Part shown: piece by piece, positions 44,346-51,785 of the stretch | How positions within the stretch are numbered: the first letter of the stretch is position 1 | How the letters are laid out: the number at the start of each line of letters is the position of its first letter | DNA from: Clostridium sp. CAG:138 | GTDB taxonomy: Bacteria; Bacillota; Clostridia; Christensenellales; CAG-138 | Assembly: GCA_000435055.1 (NCBI GenBank) | Contig: FR879692.1 | Span: 8,107-69,752, forward strand | Length of the DNA stretch: 61,646 nt | Reading direction: 5' to 3' | Translations under genes and position numbers: made by a program | Notes under the pieces: model-generated | Told to the model about the DNA's origin: nothing | Database searches by the model: none | The model's input: only the letters and a program-made list of their open reading frames with translations

Positions 44346-44823
44346 ATGCAATTTGACATCATTTATACCGGCGATTGCCTCAACCTTCTGAAAACTCTGC
44401 ACGATGACAACGTTCATTGCTGTGTGACGTCCCCCTCCGTATTACGCGCTCCGCGATTACGGCATGGCTGCTCAGATCGGTAAAAAGACAACGCCGAATT
44501 AATATATCACGTATCCGACTGAAGTGTTTACAGAAGGCAGGTGCGTTTTTCGTCCGGATGGTACGCTCCGGCTGAACATCTCGGACGCATACGCCGGTAA
44601 ATACAAAAGCGGATTGCAAGAATCCGCGGGCGATTTTGTTGCCCAAAAGAACCCCAACGGCAGAATCGGTCAGGCTGTGGCTCTCAACAACAAGTTCGAG
44701 GGTTATAAGGCGAAAGACATGATCGGCATTCCGTGGATACCGGTTTTTGCCCTCCGCGATACCGGCCGGTATCTGCACAATGACATCATTCGGATGAAGG
44801 ATAAGATTGCCCTCTTCTCATAA
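44346..44823 (+). pseudogene. Decayed DNA methyltransferase (N4/N6 type) fragment
   Basis: GCAGGAGG precedes an ATG at 44346 that opens MQFDIIYTGDCLNLLKTL, a typical start for adenine/cytosine-N4 methyltransferases. Near 44434 an extra base breaks the frame. Correcting it restores CVTSPPYYALRDYG, the TSPPY catalytic motif. A TAA near 44501 then interrupts it, after which the same frame continues with YPTEVFTEGRCVFRPDGTLRL, NISDAYAG and KAKDMIGIPWIPVFALR, all familiar from this family. The C-terminal half is absent. It cannot make an active enzyme and marks a lost restriction-modification or phage-type element. Confidence 0.85.
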
Positions 44824-44867
44824 AAAGAAAGATGCTGCTGCAAACATGACTTGATTTTGCAGCAGCA
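44823..44867 (-). terminator. Terminator of the rplM-rpsI operon
   Basis: TGCTGCTGCAAA (44833-44844) pairs with TTTGCAGCAGCA (44856-44867). On the minus strand it is followed by TCTTTCTTTTT. It can also insulate the convergent pseudogene. Confidence 0.88.
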
Positions 44868-44905
44868 CCTTTTGAGTTTTTGTGTTGCAGAAAGAATATG
44901 TTCGG

Positions 44906-45304
44906 TTAACGCTTGCTGAACTGAGGAGCGCGACGAGCGGCTTTGAGGCCGTACTTCTTCCTCTCCTTCATTCTGGGGTCACGGGTCAGGAAACCTGCCT
45001 TCTTGAGGGTTGCGCGATATTCTGCGGAATCAACGTCGAGAAGAGCACGGGAAATGCCGTGACGGATTGCGCCTGCCTGTCCGGTGTAGCCGCCGCCGTA
45101 AACATTGACGATAACATCGAACTTGCCGAGAGTGTCGGTAAGCACGAGGGGAGCGCGAACGATCATCTTGAGGGTTTCATAGCCGAAATATTCTTCGAGA
45201 TCCCTCTTGTTGATTTTGATAACGCCGGTGCCGGGAACGAGACGAACGCGGGCAACGGAGCTTTTGCGCCTGCCGGTTCCGAGATACTGAGTGGTTGCTG
45301 CCAT
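44906..45304 (-). CDS. rpsI: 30S ribosomal protein S9
   Basis: A 132-residue S9 protein with the family features YLGTGRRKSSVARVRL at the start, GGGYTGQAGAIRHGISRAL in the middle and the basic tail AARRAPQFSKR that reaches into the ribosomal P site. It follows rplM by 24 nt, as in most bacteria. Confidence 0.97.
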   Translation of the reverse strand: MAATTQYLGTGRRKSSVARVRLVPGTGVIKINKRDLEEYFGYETLKMIVRAPLVLTDTLGKFDVIVNVYGGGYTGQAGAIRHGISRALLDVDSAEYRATLKKAGFLTRDPRMKERKKYGLKAARRAPQFSKR

Positions 45305-45328
45305 GGTAATAATCTCCTTCCCTAAAAA

Positions 45329-45760
45329 TTATTTGAGCACGAGAACTTCGGGCTTCTGTGCTTCGTGCTTATGCTCGGCGCCGCGGTAAATGCGAACCTT
45401 GGTGAGCATCTGGCGGCCGAGGGGACCCTTGGGCATCATGCGGCGGATGGCTTCATAGACTGCGAATTCGGGCTTCTTGTTGAGGAGCTCACGATACTTG
45501 GTCATTTTGAGTCCGCCGGGATAACCGGTGTGATGATAATAAATTTTTTCGTCAAGCTTTCTGCCTGTCATGATGACTTTATCTGCGTTGATGATGATAA
45601 CGTGATCGCCGCAGTCAACATGCGGGGTAAAGATGGGCTTGTGTTTTCCGCGGAGTATTGCGGCAACCTGAGATGCGAGACGACCGAGCACCATGCCTTC
45701 TGCATCTACAACGTACCACTTACGCTCCATGGTTTCTGCTTTTGCCATATAGCTTTTCAT
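45329..45760 (-). CDS. rplM: 50S ribosomal protein L13
   Basis: A 143-residue L13 with RKWYVVDAEGMVLGRLAS, GDHVIIINADKVIMTGRKL and RMMPKGPLGRQM. The start has GGAGG 9 nt upstream. It is first in the L13-S9 operon, which has a consensus promoter and a leader of roughly 100 nt. In other Firmicutes such leaders are used for autoregulation by L13; I can see short complementary segments here (GGTG/CACC) but no proof. Confidence 0.97.
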   Translation of the reverse strand: MKSYMAKAETMERKWYVVDAEGMVLGRLASQVAAILRGKHKPIFTPHVDCGDHVIIINADKVIMTGRKLDEKIYYHHTGYPGGLKMTKYRELLNKKPEFAVYEAIRRMMPKGPLGRQMLTKVRIYRGAEHKHEAQKPEVLVLK

Positions 45761-45874
45761 GCCATGTCCTCCAAAGGTATGTTGAATTTCTTAATTAAAT
45801 AATTTTGCTAAGATTTCCGACAACGGACGGGGCTGGTGACCGCAATCCTCCACCATAAGCAAAGCACAAGGCAT

Positions 45875-45903
45875 ATTTTACTTCCGGCGGAGGTATTTGT
45901 CAA
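45875..45903 (-). promoter_or_regulatory. Promoter of the rplM-rpsI operon
   Basis: Minus strand TTGACA (45903-45898), a 17-nt spacer and TAAAAT (45880-45875). Confidence 0.85.
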
Positions 45904-45985
45904 GTGTTGTTTTCAAAAAAATACCCGATTTTTCAGATATATTTTTATTGTCCGCAGTGGGAATGCGGCTTTTGCAAATCGGGCA

Positions 45986-47119
45986 TTAATCGTCATTTCC
46001 GTCCGCCTTCTCAAATTCGGCCGCAACATCGGCCAGCAGCTTGCGAATCGGAAGATTTTGAGGACATGAGCCCTCGCATTTTCCGCATTTTATGCAGTCG
46101 GAGGCCCGCCTTCCGGGTGCGGTATGAACATTTGAGTAGTAGTAATTTGCATTCCAATCGCGATGCAGCTGTTTCGCATTCATCAGCGCAAACAAGTCGG
46201 GAATCGCAATATGCTTCTGACAGCCGTCCGTGCAGTAGCGGCAGGCGGTGCACGGAATCAGCTCCATCCCCTTGTAAACACCGCGAACCTTTTCAACGGC
46301 TTCGGTTTCGATCTTGTCAAGAGGTTTGAAATCACTCATATAGCTTATGTTATCTCTGAGCTGCTCAATGCTGCTCATGCCCGAAAGCACAACAAGCATC
46401 CCCGGGAAGCCTGCAGCGAAGCGAATTGCGTAGCTCGCGGGACTCCCTCCGTTGAGAGAAGCGAAGATCCTCTGCGCCTCGTCGGGAAGCTTAACAAGGC
46501 TTCCGCCCTTTACCGGCTCCATCACAAGCACAGGCTTATTGTGTTTTCTGCACACTTCATAGCATTTGCGGCTCTGCACGCCGATATCGTCATAATCCAA
46601 ATAATTGAATTGAATTTGAACAACCTCAATTTGCGGATACTCCGAAAGAATCGCATCCAGCACCTCTGCCCGGTCATGAAAGGATATGCCGAAATGCCGA
46701 ATCTTTCCCTCTTTTTTCAGTTCAATTGCGGTTTCGTACGCGTTTCTCTCTTTAAAATATCTGAAGCGCGCCTTGTTTTGTGCATGCATAAGATAGAAAT
46801 CGAAATAATCAACTCCGCAAAGCTCAAGTTGACTTTCGAAAAAAGGTCGAATATCGTCGTTTGTTTTGAAATATTCATCGGTAAGCTTGTTTGTCAGGAT
46901 AAAACTTTCCCGCGGATAGCGCGACGTGAGGCAGGTTTTTGCTGCTTTTTCGCTTTTCCCGCTCAGATAACCGTGCGCAGTGTCAAAATAGTTAAACCCT
47001 GCCTTGATAAATTCGTCAACCATAAGGCAAGTCTGCTCAATGTCAACCTCTCCGTCCTTCATCGGAAGCCTCATAAGACCGAATCCGAGTTTTTTGTTTA
47101 TGCGTTCCATCTTGTTCAT
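45986..47119 (-). CDS. Aldo/keto reductase with C-terminal 4Fe-4S domain
   Basis: A 377-residue protein. Residues 10-290 form the aldo/keto reductase barrel, with GFGLMRLPMKDGEVD, the catalytic Asp/Tyr in FNYFDTAHGYLSGKSE, the Lys in FILTNKLTDEYF and the His in YFDFYLMHAQNK. The C-terminus adds a ferredoxin-like part with CTACRYCTDGCQKHIAIP and CIKCGKCEGSCPQNLPIR, common in anaerobes. The enzyme probably reduces or oxidises an aldehyde or ketone with NAD(P)H or via its clusters; the substrate is unknown. The start follows AGGAAAGG; an ATG three codons on is also possible. Confidence 0.92.
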   Translation of the reverse strand: MNKMERINKKLGFGLMRLPMKDGEVDIEQTCLMVDEFIKAGFNYFDTAHGYLSGKSEKAAKTCLTSRYPRESFILTNKLTDEYFKTNDDIRPFFESQLELCGVDYFDFYLMHAQNKARFRYFKERNAYETAIELKKEGKIRHFGISFHDRAEVLDAILSEYPQIEVVQIQFNYLDYDDIGVQSRKCYEVCRKHNKPVLVMEPVKGGSLVKLPDEAQRIFASLNGGSPASYAIRFAAGFPGMLVVLSGMSSIEQLRDNISYMSDFKPLDKIETEAVEKVRGVYKGMELIPCTACRYCTDGCQKHIAIPDLFALMNAKQLHRDWNANYYYSNVHTAPGRRASDCIKCGKCEGSCPQNLPIRKLLADVAAEFEKADGNDD

Positions 47120-47508
47120 CCTTTCCTGATTAATTGCTTATCGTTATTGTTTTGCAGCGATTCATTATGCTGCGCGGAAGTTCCGATTCTATTTTAGCAT
47201 TGTTGATCGCTTTTCGGGCAGATGTTTTGATATATATTTTTGAGTTCAGACTCCCATGTTTCAGTCTCAAACTTTTGCAGTGTTTGCGATATTTGCCCGC
47301 TTATGCCCCGATTCAGCTTTTTATCGTCCTGTTCTCTTCACAATGTGCAAGTATGCATATTGAAAAACCCGATTGCATATGGTAGAATAAAGTTGAGGTT
47401 GTGTTTTCAAAATGGTTGCAGCAGCCGAAAGTACGAAGCAGCACAGCCGCGCAAACAAGGCATGACCTTTGTTTAATGATTATTAACGGATAAGTGAATA
47501 CTTAGTTT
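47120..47508. other. Intergenic region holding the promoter of the hydrolase fusion
   Basis: About 390 nt with no gene seen. TTGAAA (47360-47365), a 17-nt spacer and TAGAAT (47383-47388) on the plus strand make a good promoter, giving a leader of roughly 115 nt. TAAGT/ACTTA just before the start codon could form a small hairpin at a weak ribosome binding site. Confidence 0.6.
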
Positions 47509-49707
47509 ATGGAACTGTCTCAAAGATTTGTACGCAAGCACCTCGAAAGGATTCATCCTTTCACAAAGGCCTGTTCGCTTGAAGCCACACGGCGCGGACA
47601 GGATCTTCTCGGCAACGTGCTTGCAAAAACAATGCGCACAAATGTTAATATTGTCCCCGTTGATCATCCGAAACTCAGCGGGAATGTTGAACCATGCGCC
47701 TGTTTTGCGATTCCGCACGATGAATTAAAGCGCGGAGTTATCCTCTATCTGCACGGCGGCGGATATACATGCGGTGACCTTGAATATGCAAAGGGCTTCG
47801 GGTCCGTGTTGGCTTCCGAATGCGGTATTCGGGTGCTTTGTCTCGCTTACCGTCTTGCGCCCGAAAATCCGTTTCCTGCTGCATTGGACGATGCGGTGGA
47901 AGCGTATCGCTATCTGCTTTCACTCGGCTACCTCAGCAGCCAGATCGTGCTTGCAGGCGAGAGCGCCGGCGGCGGACTTTGCTTTTCGCTTTGTTTAAAG
48001 CTTCGCCAGTTGGACTTGCCGCTGCCTTGCAGCATCATTGCAATTTCGCCGTGGACAGACCTTACCCAAAGCGGCGAGTCGTTTATATTTAATCACGATG
48101 TTGATCCGAGTCTTTGCAAAGAGACTTTGGACTTCTACTCAAAGTGCTACTCACAAAACCCGACGAACCCGCTTGTTTCGCCGCTTTTCGGAGATGTTTC
48201 CGGGCTTCCTCCGTCCTTAATCTTTGCGGGCAAGGATGAAGTCCTTCTGGATGACTCGCGCCGTATGCACAACAAACTTGTTTCATCCGGCTGCACAAGC
48301 GAACTGGTAGAAGCCGAAGGCATGTGGCACGCCTATGTTCTTTACTGTATCAAGGAACGTGCATGCGACCTTGACCGCATCAATGCCTTTTTAAACCGTT
48401 TCCTTTCCCACGAACGCAAGCTTCGCTGGATGCGGCTGGATAACGCCGCAAAAATCTATCCCGCCGCAAAACGCAGAAAATGGAATAACTTTTTCCGTCT
48501 TTCCGCAACACTCTGCGACGAGGTGGACAAAACAGTCCTTAGGAACGCAATGGATGTCACCATGCGGCGATTCCCGTCCATTGCCGTTCGTCTTTGCAGA
48601 GGCGCATTCTGGTATTATCTTGAAGAACTGTCCTCCGCACCCGAAATCACGGACGAAAAGAGCTGGCCGCTTGCACACACGCCGTTTGAGAGCATCAATG
48701 AATGCGCACTGCGTGTCATCGTCTACAAAAACCGTATTGCAGTTGAATTCTATCATGCATTGACGGACGGCACAGGCGGTATGGTGTTTTTAAAATCACT
48801 GCTTGCCGAATACATCGAACAGAAATACGGGGTTGAAATTCCTAATGAATGCGGCGTGCTGGACAGGCTCACTCAGCCGCAGGAAGAGGAGCTTGAGGAC
48901 AGCTTTTCGAAGAATGCCGGTTCCGTAAGCGTCAGCAGAAATGCGAGCACCGCATTCAAGATTCATTATACGCCGGAAAGGGATGATTTCAGGCACCTTA
49001 CAACGTTCATCTTGGATTCAAACGCAGCTCTTGCCGCGGCAAAAAGCTGCGGGGTGAGCCTTACGGTGTACCTGACAAGCGCAATGCTGCTTGCATTGCA
49101 GCGGATTCAGGATGAGCAAACGCCCGATAAGCGCCGGCAAAAGCCGATTCGCGTCGTTGTTCCGGTGAACCTTCGCCGTTTATTCCCAAGCCGCACGCTT
49201 CGGAACTTTGTGCATGTCATTATGCCGGAGATCGATCCGCGAATGGGCGACTATGAGTTTTCCGAGATTCTGACATCGGTGAAACATCAACTCGGGCTTC
49301 TTGTCACAAAAAAGAACCTTTGTGCAATGTTCACTCCGAACGTCAATGCAGAGCGTTCGCCCCTGCTCCGCGTGATGCCGCTTTTCCTTAAAAACATTGC
49401 AATGAAGCTTGTTTACGACACCGTCGGCGAACGCACAAACTGTCTTAATCTCTCTAATCTCGGGGATATTAAAGTGCCGGATGCAATGCGCCGATATGTA
49501 ACCCGATTTGATTTCATTCTCGGCGTTCAGGCAACCAAGCCCAACAATTGCGGAGTTTTGTCTTACAACGGCAAATTGTATATGAATTTCATTCGCAACA
49601 CTGTTGAACCCGTGCTTGAATTTCAATTCTATCAGGTTTTGCGTGAACTTGGGCTTCACGTCAAAGTTGAAAGCAACGGTGCGGGCAATGTGTTGATTCC
49701 AAACTGA
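47509..49707 (+). CDS. Alpha/beta hydrolase fused to condensation-like acyltransferase domain
   Basis: A 732-residue fusion. The first ~300 residues are an HSL-type alpha/beta hydrolase with oxyanion HGGG at 82-85, nucleophile Ser152 in GESAGGG, Asp243 in GKDEV and His274 in MWHAYV. The rest (about 305-732) is a condensation/alcohol-acetyltransferase-like domain with the HxxxDG motif at His416-Asp420-Gly421 in FYHALTDGTGG, and a later VVPVNLRRLFPSRTLRNFV. One chain could therefore form and cleave esters of the same product. The next gene is the zinc-ribbon DUF6320 membrane protein, which I know as a frequent neighbour of such condensation proteins. There is no strong ribosome binding site. 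Confidence 0.88.
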   Translation: MELSQRFVRKHLERIHPFTKACSLEATRRGQDLLGNVLAKTMRTNVNIVPVDHPKLSGNVEPCACFAIPHDELKRGVILYLHGGGYTCGDLEYAKGFGSVLASECGIRVLCLAYRLAPENPFPAALDDAVEAYRYLLSLGYLSSQIVLAGESAGGGLCFSLCLKLRQLDLPLPCSIIAISPWTDLTQSGESFIFNHDVDPSLCKETLDFYSKCYSQNPTNPLVSPLFGDVSGLPPSLIFAGKDEVLLDDSRRMHNKLVSSGCTSELVEAEGMWHAYVLYCIKERACDLDRINAFLNRFLSHERKLRWMRLDNAAKIYPAAKRRKWNNFFRLSATLCDEVDKTVLRNAMDVTMRRFPSIAVRLCRGAFWYYLEELSSAPEITDEKSWPLAHTPFESINECALRVIVYKNRIAVEFYHALTDGTGGMVFLKSLLAEYIEQKYGVEIPNECGVLDRLTQPQEEELEDSFSKNAGSVSVSRNASTAFKIHYTPERDDFRHLTTFILDSNAALAAAKSCGVSLTVYLTSAMLLALQRIQDEQTPDKRRQKPIRVVVPVNLRRLFPSRTLRNFVHVIMPEIDPRMGDYEFSEILTSVKHQLGLLVTKKNLCAMFTPNVNAERSPLLRVMPLFLKNIAMKLVYDTVGERTNCLNLSNLGDIKVPDAMRRYVTRFDFILGVQATKPNNCGVLSYNGKLYMNFIRNTVEPVLEFQFYQVLRELGLHVKVESNGAGNVLIPN

Positions 49708-49770
49708 AAACGGCAATGCAGCCCGATAGTTTGAAATCAATAATTTACGGATTCAGAAAGGAGACACAAT

Positions 49771-50472
49771 ATGTACTGTATAAAATGCGGAGTTGAGCTT
49801 GCGGACAGCGAAAAAGTCTGCCCGCTTTGCGGAACGAGGGTTTATCACCCCGATATAGAAATTAAAACCACCGAACCTCCATTTCCCGAATACAAGCTCC
49901 ATGAACCCCGCATGAATCTCAGGGGTATTATGTTCATCGTTACCATGATTTTTGCCGCGCTTATCGTTCAGCTTGTTATCTGCAACATCAGCATCAGCAA
50001 TGCCTCGGAATGGTCCGGCTACGCAATCGGTGCAGTGCTGCTGCTTTATGAGCTCGTTGCGCTCCCGCTTTGGTTCAAACGGCCCAACCCCGTTATTTTT
50101 GTTCCCTGCGGTTTTGCTGCCGTGCTTGCTTATCTGCTTTATATCGACCTTGCTGTTCACGGAGGGTGGTTCCTCAAGTTTGCATTCCCCGTTGTCGGTG
50201 CATACGGATTGCTCGTTACGGCGGTTGTAACACTGCTGAAATACGTTCGCCGCGGACATCTTTACATCTTCGGCGGCGCACTTATCGCACACGGAATTTA
50301 CATGACATTTTTGGAAATGATGATAAATATTGCCTTTTCCGAAAAAACAGTGCTTCAGCTCAACTGGTCATACTTCCCCTTGTTCGGATGCTTTATTCTC
50401 GGAATGGGATTAATCATCGTTGCGATAAACAAACCCATGCAGGAATCGCTTAAAAAGAAATTCTTTGTTTAA
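49771..50472 (+). CDS. Zinc-ribbon membrane protein, DUF6320 type
   Basis: A 233-residue protein beginning with a zinc ribbon (CIKCGVELADSEKVCPLCG). After a short soluble segment with EYKLHEPRMNLRG come about six membrane helices. The layout is that of DUF6320 proteins, which lack an assigned function. It follows the hydrolase/acyltransferase fusion by about 60 nt, behind AAAGGAGA, so it may anchor that enzyme or handle its lipid product. Confidence 0.8.
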   Translation: MYCIKCGVELADSEKVCPLCGTRVYHPDIEIKTTEPPFPEYKLHEPRMNLRGIMFIVTMIFAALIVQLVICNISISNASEWSGYAIGAVLLLYELVALPLWFKRPNPVIFVPCGFAAVLAYLLYIDLAVHGGWFLKFAFPVVGAYGLLVTAVVTLLKYVRRGHLYIFGGALIAHGIYMTFLEMMINIAFSEKTVLQLNWSYFPLFGCFILGMGLIIVAINKPMQESLKKKFFV

Positions 50473-50512
50473 TTTCCGATTAAGATTGGATTTCAATAAA
50501 TATTTGCAATTT

Positions 50513-50551
50513 GAAAATGCTTATGCCCGATGTGCATGGGCATTTTCTTTT
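50513..50551 (+). terminator. Terminator after the DUF6320 gene
   Basis: GAAAATGC (50513-50520) pairs with GCATTTTC (50540-50547), with an alternative inner ATGCCC/GGGCAT pairing, followed by TTTT. Confidence 0.75.
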
Positions 50552-50650
50552 GCGCATAGCAATGCCGCCTTTTTGGGCATACTAACGGACGGCGGGCAGC
50601 GGCTTGTTTCAAGCCGTTCAACCGCAAAAAAACACACGGAGGACATTATT

Positions 50651-50989
50651 ATGCAGAATCGACAGAACGGCAGTACCGGCAGCAATTCCGGCAGCAGTTT
50701 CGATTCCTTCTTCAACTCAAACCCGTCTCATTCAATGGGTTCGGCGAGTTCCGGGAATCAGTCCGCCTCTTCGGCAAATTGGAACACCGAAGCGGCCTCC
50801 TCAATCGACACAAAGGATCTTTCCATCCTGCAGGATGAAATGTATTCTGAAGCGTTGCTTTTTAAAAAATGCACTGTTTATGCCGGGTATTTTAACGATC
50901 CCGCGCTCAAACGCATGGCAGAAAACGCTGCCGGGCATCACCGCAGGCATTTTGATACGCTTCACGGCTATCTGAACGGCAATAACTGA
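50651..50989 (+). CDS. Spore coat-associated small protein (CotF-like)
   Basis: A 112-residue protein from the ATG at 50651, which has CGGAGG before it; upstream codons in frame cross a terminator and are not used. The first ~50 residues are Ser/Asn/Gly-rich low complexity. The rest, DLSILQDEMYSEALLFKKC to HHRRHFDTLHGYL, is a two-helix region like the ferritin-like/CotF group. Directly followed by a clear CotF-type gene, so both are probably made during sporulation. The start of the transcript is not obvious. Confidence 0.72.
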   Translation: MQNRQNGSTGSNSGSSFDSFFNSNPSHSMGSASSGNQSASSANWNTEAASSIDTKDLSILQDEMYSEALLFKKCTVYAGYFNDPALKRMAENAAGHHRRHFDTLHGYLNGNN

Positions 50990-51003
50990 GGAGGGTTACA
51001 GGC

Positions 51004-51294
51004 ATGAACAATCAGAAAACCAACAATGCTTCCATGAGCGAACAGGAACTTCTTACGGACCTTCTCCATTCAGAAAGGGACGCCGTAAAGCAGTATGCAA
51101 GCAACTGCACCGAGTCGGGCTGTGAAAACCTGCGCAGTCTGCTTATCAACTGCATGACCGAATGCTCCGAGGATCAACTCGCCGTGTTCGAACAGATGAA
51201 GCAGCGCAATATGTATAAAACCAAGCCCGCAAAGGTTCAGGAGCTTCAAACCGCAAAGCAGGATATGACCTCGCTTCAGCAGCAAACGTGGTGA
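51004..51294 (+). CDS. Spore coat protein, CotF family
   Basis: A 96-residue coat F-domain protein. The pattern MSEQELLTDLLHSERDAVKQY followed by LINCMTECSEDQLAVFEQM and RNMYKTKPA is characteristic of CotF paralogues of spore-formers. It is encoded 14 nt after the previous coat gene behind GGAGGG, ending in a strong terminator. Confidence 0.88.
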   Translation: MNNQKTNNASMSEQELLTDLLHSERDAVKQYASNCTESGCENLRSLLINCMTECSEDQLAVFEQMKQRNMYKTKPAKVQELQTAKQDMTSLQQQTW

Positions 51295-51418
51295 TGTGCG
51301 GAAAGAGTTGATGCCGCGCAATCGCTTGTTTCGATAATGCGACACCAAATGACAGCGCACTGATATCGCTGCGCTGAAAAAAGCCGCAGCAGGGACTGTT
51401 GTATCAGTTCCCAAACAA

Positions 51419-51455
51419 AACCGGGCAGCCCGCGAAGGGTTGTCCGGTTCTTTTT
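51419..51455 (+). terminator. Terminator of the coat-protein pair
   Basis: AACCGGGCAGCCC (51419-51431) pairs with GGGTTGTCCGGTT (51437-51449) with one mismatch/wobble and is followed by CTTTTT. Confidence 0.88.
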
Positions 51456-51456
51456 C

Positions 51457-51785
51457 GCAGCAAAACATAAAACGGCTGCATGAATTCCCGCTGCACATAT
51501 GTCTTGTATTATATTTGCGGCATGTCAATCAGAATCACTCAAGCATTGAGAATATTTCTCCGTCGGAGTATGTAATGAATAATCTATTTGTTATTTCTTA
51601 ATATCTTTTCATCAGTTCCTTCCGTCCGGTTTTCGGACTTCTTTACGTGCTCATTGCGAATGCTAATGCAAAACGGATCGTTGCATCCAACGACCCGTTT
51701 TGCTTCATTGCGGCGAATATCCGAATTCAGTTTTCGGGTAATTCAATTCCGCTTCATTTTTTCATTGTGTGATTTGATTCGTAAA
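51457..51785. other. Intergenic stretch with one strong hairpin
   Basis: No gene seen. GCAAAACGG and CCGTTTTGC (51668-51676, 51695-51703) plus inner TCGTTG/CAACGA form a near-perfect 16-bp stem with a 4-nt loop, without a T-run. It may mark the 3' end of the dockerin-protein transcript on the minus strand. Confidence 0.6.

Noticed and set aside
51070..51528. A 152-codon minus-strand frame across the CotF gene
   Set aside because: It is antisense to the coat gene and crosses its terminator; no coding features.
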